In this document: positions 26,013 to 34,588 of the stretch, piece by piece | Layout of the letters: each line of letters starts with the position of its first letter | Position numbering within the stretch: position 1 is the first letter of the stretch | DNA from: Candidatus Competibacteraceae bacterium | GTDB taxonomy: Bacteria > Bacteroidota > Bacteroidia > CAIKAF01 | Reading direction: 5' to 3' | Assembly (NCBI GenBank): GCA_014879445.1 | Contig: JACSSC010000032.1 | Coordinates: 139,164-183,750 of the forward strand | Length of the DNA stretch: 44,587 nucleotides | The notes under the pieces: generated by a model | What the model was told of the DNA's origin: nothing | Databases searched by the model: none | What the model saw: only the letters and a program-made list of their open reading frames with translations | Made by a program: the position numbers and the translations under genes

Positions 26013-26020
26013 CAAAGATA
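26013..26020 (-). promoter_or_regulatory. Candidate -7 box for flippase-lipoprotein pair
   Basis: The minus strand reads TATCTTTG, a perfect TAnnTTTG match 17 nt before the ATG at 25996. No clear -33 element. The 292-nt divergent region to nadE otherwise shows no gene or hairpin I can support. Confidence 0.4.
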
Positions 26021-26288
26021 AACAAATTGTAATGTATGAGCCATAATATCCAACAAAAAACTGATAGATTCTTTTGACACTTATCAATTAATAACGTAAT
26101 GAGCTATAAACATATTCATAATATGAATTTTATGTCCAAAAAGAATATTTAAAAAAGAAATTTACCCACAAGTTTCATCATATCATTTTGATTTATAATT
26201 AAGTCAGGAATTGAGTTACTCATGCAGATTATTCATCGGATACCGTTCTTTTACTGCGTAATTGGTGATAAATTTATAATTTCGGTGC

Positions 26289-27914
26289 ATGAAAGTATGT
26301 TTAGCACAGATAAATGTAGAGGTTGGAAATTTTGAATCCAATACACATCAGATTATTCAAAACATACAAAACGCCTTATCGTTTGGTGCTGAGGTTGTAG
26401 TATTTCCGGAATTAGCCCTCACGGGATATCCGCCCCGCGACTTTTTAGAATATGCTGATTTTATGAAAAGGGTTAGCGCCTCTATCGAGCAAATTGCGGC
26501 AATTTGTGTTGATTGTTGTGTAATACTAGGGGCACCTTCTATCAATCCTGAACTGAAAGGTAAAAATCTTCATAATTCTGCTTATGTGCTATTTGATGGT
26601 CGCGTTCAACAGATCATTCATAAAACATTATTGCCAACATATGATGTGTTTGATGAATACAGATATTTTGAGCCCAATACCGTATTTCAAACTGTACAAT
26701 ACCATGAACATCGCCTTGCAGTTGTAATCTGTGAAGATACTTGGGATATAGGACAAGACCCGCTTTATACTGTTTGTCCACTAGATCAACTAATGCCTCA
26801 TCAACCCTCATGTATTATCAACCTTTCTGCCTCTCCATTTTCGTACTCACAAATGGAAAAAAGAATAGAGATGATGAAGTGGAATACACAAAAATATCAT
26901 GTTCCGATGTTGTATGTGAATCATGTGGGCTCTCAAACAGAATTGATATTTGATGGTGGTAGCATGTGTATGGATGCCGATGGAAATGTTTGTGCTCAGT
27001 TGCCATGTTTTGAAGAAGGATTATTGCACATTAACACATCAAATCTTCAACCCATTCAATTCAAAACAACTTCCCCTATTCATTCAATTTATGATGCTTT
27101 AATATTGGGGATACGAGATTATTTTGCAAAGCTCGGCTTTCAGAAAGCTATTTTAGGATTGTCGGGCGGAATTGATTCAGCTGTTACTTGTGCATTAGCT
27201 GTTGATGCTTTAGGAAGCGAAAATGTGTATGGCGTATTGATGCCATCTCCATATTCATCGGATCACTCAATTGAAGATGCCAAACAATTAGCAATTACTC
27301 TCGGCATTCATTATGATATCATTCCTATTCATAACTTGTATTCAGCTTTCTGCAACCATTTAGAGCCATACTTTGAAGGCAAATCAGCAGATGTCACCGA
27401 AGAAAACATCCAGGCAAGGATTAGAGCCGTTTTACTTATGGCTTTGTCAAACAAAAAAGGATATATTTTGTTAAACACATCCAATAAGAGTGAATCTGCC
27501 GTTGGATATGGCACACTATACGGAGATATGTGTGGTGGTCTTTCTGTTTTGGGTGATTTGTATAAAACACAGGTATATGATTTGGCTCACTTCATCAACC
27601 AATCAGCAGTCCGCATTCCGCTAAATAGCATACATAAACCGCCATCTGCTGAGCTTCGCGACAATCAAAAAGACGAAGATACTCTCCCCCCTTATGATGT
27701 GCTTGACCCATTGCTAATAGCTTATATCGAAAAACATCAAGGGCCCGACTCGCTTATTGACGCAGGATTTGAACCTGATTTGGTACATCGCGTACTTAAA
27801 ATGGTAAACACGAACGAATATAAAAGACATCAAACACCGCCAATTCTTCGAATTTCCGATAAGGCATTTGGTATGGGACGCCGCATGCCGATTGTTGCAA
27901 AATATTTATCTTAA
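26289..27914 (+). CDS. nadE: Glutamine-dependent NAD+ synthetase
   Basis: 541 residues, the two-domain form. The nitrilase-fold glutaminase (about 1-260) releases ammonia from glutamine with the triad Glu41 (FPELALTGYPP), Lys112 (HKTLLPTY) and Cys148 (VICEDTWD). The C-terminal synthetase domain uses ATP to amidate deamido-NAD, with the PP-loop LSGGIDSAVT (291-300) and LLNTSNKSESAVGYGTLYGD. It is the last step of NAD synthesis, in the cytoplasm. The small downstream gene starts 2 nt after the stop. Confidence 0.97.
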   Translation: MKVCLAQINVEVGNFESNTHQIIQNIQNALSFGAEVVVFPELALTGYPPRDFLEYADFMKRVSASIEQIAAICVDCCVILGAPSINPELKGKNLHNSAYVLFDGRVQQIIHKTLLPTYDVFDEYRYFEPNTVFQTVQYHEHRLAVVICEDTWDIGQDPLYTVCPLDQLMPHQPSCIINLSASPFSYSQMEKRIEMMKWNTQKYHVPMLYVNHVGSQTELIFDGGSMCMDADGNVCAQLPCFEEGLLHINTSNLQPIQFKTTSPIHSIYDALILGIRDYFAKLGFQKAILGLSGGIDSAVTCALAVDALGSENVYGVLMPSPYSSDHSIEDAKQLAITLGIHYDIIPIHNLYSAFCNHLEPYFEGKSADVTEENIQARIRAVLLMALSNKKGYILLNTSNKSESAVGYGTLYGDMCGGLSVLGDLYKTQVYDLAHFINQSAVRIPLNSIHKPPSAELRDNQKDEDTLPPYDVLDPLLIAYIEKHQGPDSLIDAGFEPDLVHRVLKMVNTNEYKRHQTPPILRISDKAFGMGRRMPIVAKYLS

Positions 27915-27916
27915 TT

Positions 27917-28321
27917 ATGTTAAAAGACATTCAACAACCACAGGTAAAAGATGTTGCTATAGCTATCATTCAAGAAGCTGGCGAAGATAATGAGTTGGTT
28001 TGGAATGTGTATATTCTCAACCTTGGGAATGAGCGGATTTATGGTATCCTGATAACATCAAGAGGATATGGCAACATCAATAAAGAACAAAGAGAATCAT
28101 CCGTATTGAGGCATTTTATTGAAGAGCTACCGGCACAAGGGTTTGCCAAGGTTGAACCTATTATCGAAGATCTTTTCGAACTATCAAACGAGTACTGGGT
28201 GAGTTATTATAAAGACAAACAGATTTACGATAAGAAATTTATTTTCCCACCTAATATGATAACATACGAAAACTTTGTAAATATACCATTGCTTGGAAAT
28301 AAAGGCGTAGTTGTTGAATAG
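27917..28321 (+). CDS. Conserved hypothetical protein downstream of nadE
   Basis: 134 residues, soluble, no signal peptide. It starts MLKDIQQPQVKDVAIAII, has a central strand-rich section (WNVYILNLGNERIYGILI) and a C-terminal segment YDKKFIFPPNMIT. From memory it resembles a small Bacteroidota family of unknown function sometimes mislabelled as a tRNA synthetase subunit. Nothing in the sequence supports that label. It is coupled to nadE (2-nt gap) and converges with apaG. I assign no function. Confidence 0.72.
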   Translation: MLKDIQQPQVKDVAIAIIQEAGEDNELVWNVYILNLGNERIYGILITSRGYGNINKEQRESSVLRHFIEELPAQGFAKVEPIIEDLFELSNEYWVSYYKDKQIYDKKFIFPPNMITYENFVNIPLLGNKGVVVE

Positions 28322-28328
28322 CCCCATA

Positions 28329-28715
28329 TTAATTCATAAGCTGAGGTGCTTCCATTACAAAATCAGGAATATCGACAAAAAAACTCATTCTATTATTAAT
28401 ATTTTCAAAAAGATATTTCCCTTGCATTTTACCCAAAGGATATTTAAAACAGCAGGCACTTTCGTATGAAAAGGTATCGCCTGGCATAATCACCGGCTGC
28501 TCTCCTATCACGCCAGGCCCCTCCACTTCGCTTTGCTCACCATCGGCATCCAATATTATCCAGTGTCGGCGTAGCAATTGTACAGGTTCGAAAGTGGTGT
28601 TTTTTATTTGAATAAAATAAGAGAAAAGATAATAGCACGCCTCAGGTTTTGAATGTCTTACCCGATATAAAGTACGTACACTAACTTCTATTCCTTCTGT
28701 AATTTTCTGCACCAT
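28329..28715 (-). CDS. apaG: ApaG domain protein
   Basis: 128 residues, the normal ApaG length. The fibronectin-like fold is recognisable from VRTLYRVRHSKPEACYYLFS, LLRRHWIILDADG, EGPGVIGEQPVIMPGDTFSY and the C-terminal MQGKYLFEN. ApaG has been linked to cobalt/magnesium resistance and to Ap4A-related phenotypes in enterobacteria; its biochemical role is not settled. It is cytoplasmic. The gene converges on the nadE pair. Confidence 0.93.
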   Translation of the reverse strand: MVQKITEGIEVSVRTLYRVRHSKPEACYYLFSYFIQIKNTTFEPVQLLRRHWIILDADGEQSEVEGPGVIGEQPVIMPGDTFSYESACCFKYPLGKMQGKYLFENINNRMSFFVDIPDFVMEAPQLMN

Positions 28716-28752
28716 GACAACATCAATGACTTATTATAACAACAAAAGCAAA

Positions 28753-29298
28753 TTAGTGTTTATTTCGAAGTAAATAAAATGGATAAATAAGCGTACGCGC
28801 TGCCACCTGGTATAAGTTAGCTCCATATGATGTTGAAAGCTTATTAGGAATACACCAAGATCTGAACAGCACTTGATTAGAGTGGTCATCCCAAGCTTCA
28901 AAAATCCAAGCTTCTGAAGGTAGTTTTTCTGAGACAAAGGAATTTCCTTTAGAAGAAATGACCGGAGAATAAGATTTCCCCGATTGATGAATAAAAAAAC
29001 GAAAATGAATAAAATCATGAGTATGCACATGCCCGTCAATCCACCGCATGCCATTCAGGCCTAATTCGTAATTTAGTGCAAAGGAAATCTGTTGCATTTG
29101 AGTTAGAGAATCAAACGCCAAAAACGGGTCAAAGAAATCAAAAATAGAAAGTTGATTCACTTCGTCTGACTCCCATATATAGGTTTTCCAGGCGGTAACA
29201 TCTGCCTGCGACGAAACCTGATAGCCGCTGTATTTCTTTTGGGCAAAAGAAAATAACGGTATAAGGATAAAAAAATAAAGTATTACCTTGCGTTTCAT
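28753..29298 (-). CDS. Secreted hypothetical protein
   Basis: 181 residues from the ATG at 29298 (MKRKVILYFFILIPLFSFAQ, a clear signal peptide ending FAQ). Twenty further in-frame codons upstream would overlap the divergent cyclophilin gene and are unlikely to be used. The mature part is rich in aromatic residues, with HVHTHDFIHFRFFIH and a C-terminal TLIYPFYLLRNKH. I do not recognise a family. A TATATTTG box lies directly upstream. It is divergent from the cyclophilin gene by only 25 nt. Confidence 0.75.
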   Translation of the reverse strand: MKRKVILYFFILIPLFSFAQKKYSGYQVSSQADVTAWKTYIWESDEVNQLSIFDFFDPFLAFDSLTQMQQISFALNYELGLNGMRWIDGHVHTHDFIHFRFFIHQSGKSYSPVISSKGNSFVSEKLPSEAWIFEAWDDHSNQVLFRSWCIPNKLSTSYGANLYQVAARTLIYPFYLLRNKH

Positions 29299-29306
29299 TT
29301 TGCAAT

Positions 29307-29314
29307 CAAATATA
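29307..29314 (-). promoter_or_regulatory. Candidate -7 box for secreted hypothetical gene
   Basis: The minus strand reads TATATTTG, a perfect TAnnTTTG match 9 nt before the ATG at 29298. The implied transcript would be nearly leaderless, and no -33 match is seen. Confidence 0.33.
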
Positions 29315-29323
29315 CTAAACATT

Positions 29324-29761
29324 ATGTACGCAGAGATTGAAACAGAAAAAGGCACCATGAAAATGGAGTTTTATACCGCAGACGCACCCGGAACGGTTGC
29401 CAATTTTGTTAAATTGGCTAAAAGTGGTTTTTATGATGGACTCACTTTTCATAGGGTAATACCCGATTTTGTTATACAGGGTGGTTGCCCTCACGGAATC
29501 GGCTCGGGGGGTCCCGGATATACGATTCCGTGCGAAACTGAAGGGGGGAATCAATATCATGACAGAGGAGTCGTTTCTATGGCTCATGCAGGTAGAAATA
29601 CCGGTGGTTCACAGTTTTTCATTTGTCATAGCCGCAAAAACACACAACATTTAGATCGCAATCATACCTGTTTTGGAAAAATTATTGAAAATGTAAATGT
29701 AATTGATAGCATCCGTCCTGGTGACAAAATCATTCGGATTGTTATACATGACGAAGCTTAA
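29324..29761 (+). CDS. Cyclophilin-type peptidyl-prolyl cis-trans isomerase
   Basis: 145 residues from the ATG at 29324 (MYAEIETEKGTMKMEFYTAD); the 12 codons upstream are not conserved-looking. The compact bacterial cyclophilin has FHRVIPDFVIQGGCPHG with the catalytic Arg, GSQFFICH and the C-terminal HTCFGKI. No signal peptide, so it is cytoplasmic, unlike PpiA. It speeds proline isomerisation during folding. It converges on pdxJ with a 3-nt gap. Confidence 0.95.
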   Translation: MYAEIETEKGTMKMEFYTADAPGTVANFVKLAKSGFYDGLTFHRVIPDFVIQGGCPHGIGSGGPGYTIPCETEGGNQYHDRGVVSMAHAGRNTGGSQFFICHSRKNTQHLDRNHTCFGKIIENVNVIDSIRPGDKIIRIVIHDEA

Positions 29762-29764
29762 TTA

Positions 29765-30481
29765 TTAGCTTTTCAGCTGTCTTTTATACGCCTGTATGGT
29801 ATTTTCTAGCCCCAAATAGAGTGCATCTGCAATAAGGGCATGCCCAATAGATACTTCAAGTAATGAGGGTATATGCTGCGCAAAATAAGCCAGATTCTCT
29901 AAACTCAAATCGTGACCGGCATTAACTCCAAGGCCTAAATCATGAGCTTTTTGAGCTGTTATGACATAGGGCTGTATGGCTTTTTCTCTTTGTGATTTAT
30001 ATTCCTTGGCATACATCTCGGTATACAGCTCAATGCGATGTGCGCCTGTTTGATATGCAGATTTCACCATGTCTGGGTTGGGATCTAAAAACAAAGATGT
30101 GCGAATACCCGCCCTATTGCAATCCGATATAACCTCTTTCAAAAAATCACCAAATTGTATAGTGTTCCATCCAGCATTTGAAGTGAGAGCGCCTGGAGGG
30201 TCTGGAACTAAGGTTACTTGAGCTGGCCGCATTTCCAATACCAAATCAATAAAGAATTTAGAAGGATATCCCTCAATGTTAAATTCAGTATTCAATACAG
30301 GCGCCAATGCTCTTACATCGTCGTAGCGTATATGTCGCTGATCAGGCCTAGGATGCACGGTAATACCATCGGCACCAAATCTTTCACAATCTATCGCCGC
30401 TTTTACTACATCCGGAATATTCCCACCGCGACTATTGCGTAGTGTGGCTATTTTATTGATGTTTACACTTAACTTTATCAT
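29765..30481 (-). CDS. pdxJ: Pyridoxine 5'-phosphate synthase
   Basis: 238 residues, the normal PdxJ length. It condenses 1-deoxyxylulose-5-P with 3-amino-1-hydroxyacetone-1-P to give pyridoxine 5'-phosphate in the DXP-dependent vitamin B6 pathway. The signature start is [30 protein letters not shown] holds substrate-binding residues, VTLVPDPP follows, and [12 protein letters not shown] and [13 protein letters not shown] lie near the C-terminus. It is divergent from the CBS-domain gene, a neighbour often seen in Bacteroidota. Confidence 0.97.
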   Translation of the reverse strand: MIKLSVNINKIATLRNSRGGNIPDVVKAAIDCERFGADGITVHPRPDQRHIRYDDVRALAPVLNTEFNIEGYPSKFFIDLVLEMRPAQVTLVPDPPGALTSNAGWNTIQFGDFLKEVISDCNRAGIRTSLFLDPNPDMVKSAYQTGAHRIELYTEMYAKEYKSQREKAIQPYVITAQKAHDLGLGVNAGHDLSLENLAYFAQHIPSLLEVSIGHALIADALYLGLENTIQAYKRQLKS

Positions 30482-30592
30482 GTATTAACCTTTTTTTTCA
30501 TTCATCAATGATGCGTTTGTAAAATAAGAAATATTTTTACAGACAACTAAATAAGTCAAAATTGCGTTTACTTAATGTAAGCATTAAAAAAT

Positions 30593-31255
30593 ATGATTGC
30601 TGAAGAACTCATATCAAATGAAATACCGCCACTTAAAACCTCAGATAGTGGGTTAAAAGCTTTAACCTGGATGGAAGAATTCAGGGTATCTCACTTACCT
30701 ATCGTTAATCATCAGGATTTGCTCGGATTAATTTCGGAGGAAGATATTTTTAATCTGAATTCGCCAGAAGATGCTTTAGGCAATCATCGGCTGTCTTTAT
30801 ATCGTCCATACGTTAAAAGCCATCAGCATCTTTATGAGGTAATCAAAATGGTATCCGAATTAAATTTAAGTGTAGTGCCGGTACTGGATGCAAATGAAAA
30901 ATATTTGGGGTTAGTAACCATGCCCGACTTGATTAAGGCCCTATCTAATATGGCCGCCATTAAAGATACAGGCGCAATCGTGGTGCTTGAACTCAACGAA
31001 AGGGACTATAATTTATCTCAAATTGCACATATCGTTGAGTCCAATGATTGTCGCATTTTGAGCGTTTATTTATACACAATACCTGATTCAACCAAACTTG
31101 ATGTTGTACTTAAACTAAACCGCACCGACTTGCGTGGTGTGCTTGCTGCTTTCAACCGATATAATTATACTGTGAAGGCATCCTATATGGAAACAGGATT
31201 TGATGATGATATGAAAGATAGATTCGATTTGTTTATGAACTTTCTCAATACCTGA
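30593..31255 (+). CDS. CBS-domain pair plus ACT-like domain protein
   Basis: 220 residues. Two CBS motifs fill the first 120 residues (SHLPIVNHQDLLGLISEEDI and LSVVPVLDANEKYLGLVTMPDL), forming a Bateman module that usually binds adenine nucleotides. Residues about 135-210 (AIVVLELNERDYNLSQIAHI, DVVLKLNRTDLRGVLAAF) look like an ACT domain. This AcuB-like layout suggests a small-molecule sensor. Ligand and partner are unknown. It is divergent from pdxJ and converges on tgt. Confidence 0.88.
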   Translation: MIAEELISNEIPPLKTSDSGLKALTWMEEFRVSHLPIVNHQDLLGLISEEDIFNLNSPEDALGNHRLSLYRPYVKSHQHLYEVIKMVSELNLSVVPVLDANEKYLGLVTMPDLIKALSNMAAIKDTGAIVVLELNERDYNLSQIAHIVESNDCRILSVYLYTIPDSTKLDVVLKLNRTDLRGVLAAFNRYNYTVKASYMETGFDDDMKDRFDLFMNFLNT

Positions 31256-31286
31256 TTGACTGTTTGACAATTTTCAAGCAACTTTC

Positions 31287-32417
31287 TTACAACCGTGTTG
31301 TTATATTTTTTACCATTTGCTTTTTCCATATTGAAAAAGTTCCTTCCATAATTTGGGTACGAGCTTCTTTAACCAGCCAAAGATAAAAATGAAGGTTGTG
31401 AATGCTGGCGATTTGCGATGCCAGTCGTTCATTTGAAACAAAAAGGTGTCGCAAATATGCCTTTGAATATTCAACATCAACCCAAACATCACTTTCTACA
31501 TCAATAGGTGAGAAATCACATTCCCATTTTTTATTTTTAATATTGATGATGCCATTAGGTGTAAACAGCATGCCATTACGGCCATTGCGAGTTGGCATTA
31601 CGCAATCGAACATATCAATTCCCAATGCAATACATTCGAGTAAATTTTCAGGTGTACCAACGCCCATCAGATATCTGGGTCTGTCTTTAGGTAGAAATCT
31701 ACAAACCCACTCCGTCATTTCATACATGGTTTCGGCAGGTTCTCCAACCGATAATCCACCAATTGCATATCCATCCATATTTTGCGTAACAGCAAACATA
31801 GCTGACTGTTCACGTAAGTCGTGATACATCCCGCCTTGCACAATTGGGAAAAGCGACTGATGAAAACCATAAAGCGGGGCTGTGTGATGATATGCTTCCA
31901 CGCATCTCTTCATCCAACGATGTGTTAGCTCCATTGAGTTTTTCACATAATCATATGAAGCTGGAAAAGGTGGACATTCATCAAAAGTCATCATGATATC
32001 ACTACCAATCTTTCTTTGAATTTCAACTACGTTTTCGGGTGTGAACAAATGTTTTGACCCATCAATATGTGATGAAAAATATGCGCCCTCTTCTTTGAGC
32101 TTTCTGTTTTGAGTCAGTGAAAAAATCTGATAGCCGCCACTGTCTGTTAAAATTGGCCGATTCCAATTCATGAATTGGTGCAGCCCTCCTGCCTTTATCA
32201 ACAGGTCTGTGCCAGGTCGCAGATAAAGATGATATGCATTTGCAAGAATAATTTCAGCATGTATATCATGTTGTAATTCGCGTTGATGAACCGCTTTAAC
32301 GGTTGCGCCTGTGCCGACAGGCATAAAAATGGGTGTATGAATAAGCCCATGAGCTGTGCTAATGGTTGTAGCACGGGCTTGAGTTTCTTTATCGGCGTAT
32401 TGAACTTTAAATTCCAT
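31287..32417 (-). CDS. tgt: tRNA-guanine transglycosylase (queuine/preQ1)
   Basis: 376 residues from the ATG at 32417. A GTG at 32429 would lie only a few bases after the promoter box and add four residues not typical of the family. The enzyme swaps guanine 34 in GUN-anticodon tRNAs for preQ1. It has the nucleophile/base pair region LTDSGGYQIFS, GGLSVGEP and FDCVMPTRNGRNG. The C-terminal zinc site is odd: the usual Cys-x-Cys-x-x-Cys of TGTs is replaced by ESDVWVD, while a His in IHNLHFYLWL remains. It may be a lineage feature. Confidence 0.95.
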   Translation of the reverse strand: MEFKVQYADKETQARATTISTAHGLIHTPIFMPVGTGATVKAVHQRELQHDIHAEIILANAYHLYLRPGTDLLIKAGGLHQFMNWNRPILTDSGGYQIFSLTQNRKLKEEGAYFSSHIDGSKHLFTPENVVEIQRKIGSDIMMTFDECPPFPASYDYVKNSMELTHRWMKRCVEAYHHTAPLYGFHQSLFPIVQGGMYHDLREQSAMFAVTQNMDGYAIGGLSVGEPAETMYEMTEWVCRFLPKDRPRYLMGVGTPENLLECIALGIDMFDCVMPTRNGRNGMLFTPNGIINIKNKKWECDFSPIDVESDVWVDVEYSKAYLRHLFVSNERLASQIASIHNLHFYLWLVKEARTQIMEGTFSIWKKQMVKNITTRL

Positions 32418-32431
32418 TATTAACAACACTT

Positions 32432-32439
32432 CAAAAGTA
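32432..32439 (-). promoter_or_regulatory. Candidate -7 box for tgt
   Basis: The minus strand reads TACTTTTG, a perfect TAnnTTTG match 15 nt before the ATG at 32417. It supports the ATG over the GTG at 32429. No clear -33 element. Confidence 0.38.
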
Positions 32440-32476
32440 CAATTTTATCAATGCCGTTAACTCGGTTAAATCAATC

Positions 32477-32509
32477 AAAAAAAAACGGGCATCAAGTTGA
32501 TACCCGTTT
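32477..32509 (-). terminator. Intrinsic terminator after WD40 gene
   Basis: Arms 32483-32494 (AAACGGGCATCA on plus) and 32498-32509 (TGATACCCGTTT) pair with one mismatch. They are followed on the minus strand by about nine T (32477-32485). It lies 20 nt after the WD40 stop at 32529. Confidence 0.87.
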
Positions 32510-32528
32510 GATATAAAAAACTCATAGA

Positions 32529-34493
32529 TTATTTCATGCCCAAATCTGCTATGTTCCATACTTTGATGGTAGCATCATCGCCTGAAGTGGCAACCGTTTT
32601 ACCATCAGGGCTGAAATCAATGTCCTCAAGGGTACCGTCGTGAGCATACACAATTTTAATTTCTTTATATGTTGCAGCTTCCCAAATATAGAGATTCCCG
32701 GTTTGATCTCCAGCCAAAATATATCTACCATCCGGACTGTATTTTACGGTATAACCCCAAGCACCTTTGGTTTCTAATGTTTTTTTATTTGTGCCCGAAT
32801 TCAAATCCCAAATCATTACCTTACCGTCCCATGCAGTACTAAGTAACTCGTCTTTGGTAGGATGAAAATCTACACACCATACACTGCTGCTATGACCTGA
32901 GAATGAACGAATTTTATTTCCTGTTTTAATATCCCAAAGGAACAACTCGCCACTGCTTGCAGTAGAAGCCACATAACGATTTTTAGCATCAACCTTAACA
33001 TTCCATATCCAGTCGCCATGTCCGGAAAGTGTGCGCACTAGTTTTCCGTTTTTAGCATCCCAAATTTTAATGGTTTGGTCTGTAGACCCTGAAACGATGT
33101 ATTTATCATCGGGCGTAAACACTACAGAGTAAATCCAATGTTGATGGCCTTTACATTCAAACTTCAAAGCGCCGGTATTAATATCAAATACTTTAACTGT
33201 TGAGTCGCCACCCGCCGCTGCTACTAATGTGCCGGCATTGTTTGTGGCAACACTTGTCATTGGGTTTTTAAATCCAAAGTATTCACGAATCGCTGTTCCT
33301 TTTTGATAATCCCACAAAGTAACACCTTGGTCGTATTCAACACTTACTATTTTGGAACCATCTTTCACAAAAGCAATTTCTTCGGTTGTGCCACGATAGC
33401 TATAAAAAGTACGTGCCGGAGTAAGATATTCACCTTTGAAACCATAATTGGTAGAATTATCATCATAATCATCATAATCCCAATCGTCATATAAGTCATT
33501 TGAAGAGCTGCTACCAATATCGGTATTAGCAATCATAAGATCGCTGTATTTCCAAATCTTGATAGTTTTGTCGGTTGCACAAGTAACAACATATTTACCA
33601 TCAGGGCTAAAACGGATGTTTTCTATAGTAGAGCCATGTGCCTGAAATGCACTATTAAATGCCCCGGTGCTGGCATTCCACAGGCGCAGCACACCGGCGT
33701 TGTCACCACTAAGAAGAAATTTTCCATCAGGAGAGTATTTTACTGCATATACCCATCCGCTGCCATTCTTAATAGAAAGACGCATATATCCGCCAATCTC
33801 CCAAACTTTAACGTAATTATCCCAACCACCGGTTACAAATTCTTTTCCATCAGATTTAAAATCAACGCTCCATAGTGAAGAGGTATGACCTATTAATTTT
33901 TTATCAAGAGATCCTGTTTTGGTATTCCACAAATACAACTCACCTTCGCTGGCAGTTGACACTAAATAAGTAGAAGTTTTATCCCAGGCCACATGCCAAA
34001 TCCAATTATTGTGGCCGGTAAGTGTGCGTACTTTTTTGCCAGTGGCCATATCCCAAATAATAATCGTTTGGTCTGTTGAACCGGTTGCGAGCCATTTTCC
34101 ATCTGGAGAGAATGCTGCAGAATAAATCCAGTGAGTGTGGCCAGTAAGGTTGTATTTTTCAGTACCGGTTTTTAAATCAAAAACACGGGCATTGTAGTCG
34201 CCGCCAGCACCAACGGCTAAAGTACCGGCTGGATTCACATCCACACAAGTAAGCTGTTTTGTAAAACCAGGATATTTTCTGATTTCTTTGTTATTTTTGT
34301 AATCAATGAGGCGCATGGTATTATCATCACTACCAGCAAGTACATAAGCGCCATCGGGTGTAAAAGTCGCTTCCTTTACAGGGGAAGAAAACAGTGTCAC
34401 TTCGTACACCGGATTGGCTTGAGAAAATAGTTGTGAAACAGTAAGGGCAGAAAGGGATAAGAATCCCGCCAGTTTTAACATGGACTTTTTCAT
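32529..34493 (-). CDS. Secreted double WD40 beta-propeller protein
   Basis: 654 residues from the ATG at 34493 (MKKSMLKLAGFLSLSALTVS, signal peptide ending LFSQ). WD40 repeats fill the whole mature protein. Examples are SPDGKWLATGSTDQTIIIWD and TPDDKYIVSGSTDQTIKIWD. The two halves (about 25-325 and 365-654) match each other repeat by repeat, including the GHTHWIYS/GHQHWIYS and GSGWVYAVKYSPDG/KGAWGYTVKYSPDG segments. So the protein is a tandem duplication of one seven-bladed propeller. An acidic linker (DDWDYDDYDD) joins the halves. No catalytic motif. It is probably a periplasmic or surface protein-binding scaffold. It is monocistronic with its own terminator. Confidence 0.92.
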   Translation of the reverse strand: MKKSMLKLAGFLSLSALTVSQLFSQANPVYEVTLFSSPVKEATFTPDGAYVLAGSDDNTMRLIDYKNNKEIRKYPGFTKQLTCVDVNPAGTLAVGAGGDYNARVFDLKTGTEKYNLTGHTHWIYSAAFSPDGKWLATGSTDQTIIIWDMATGKKVRTLTGHNNWIWHVAWDKTSTYLVSTASEGELYLWNTKTGSLDKKLIGHTSSLWSVDFKSDGKEFVTGGWDNYVKVWEIGGYMRLSIKNGSGWVYAVKYSPDGKFLLSGDNAGVLRLWNASTGAFNSAFQAHGSTIENIRFSPDGKYVVTCATDKTIKIWKYSDLMIANTDIGSSSSNDLYDDWDYDDYDDNSTNYGFKGEYLTPARTFYSYRGTTEEIAFVKDGSKIVSVEYDQGVTLWDYQKGTAIREYFGFKNPMTSVATNNAGTLVAAAGGDSTVKVFDINTGALKFECKGHQHWIYSVVFTPDDKYIVSGSTDQTIKIWDAKNGKLVRTLSGHGDWIWNVKVDAKNRYVASTASSGELFLWDIKTGNKIRSFSGHSSSVWCVDFHPTKDELLSTAWDGKVMIWDLNSGTNKKTLETKGAWGYTVKYSPDGRYILAGDQTGNLYIWEAATYKEIKIVYAHDGTLEDIDFSPDGKTVATSGDDATIKVWNIADLGMK

Positions 34494-34588
34494 GGGTATT
34501 GTTTTAATTTGGTTCAATATTACGAATGATTATAGACAAGTATTGTACCGAAGATAAAAGAAATTTTCAAAATAGAGCAAATGCCCTA

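Noticed and set aside
26277-26284. TAATTTCG as a promoter box for nadE
   Set aside because: The predicted start of transcription would fall at or after the ATG at 26289, and no -33 element fits.
29755-29780. Short AAGCT/AGCTT hairpin between the cyclophilin and pdxJ stops as a bidirectional terminator
   Set aside because: Only about five base pairs and a short T run; too weak to claim.
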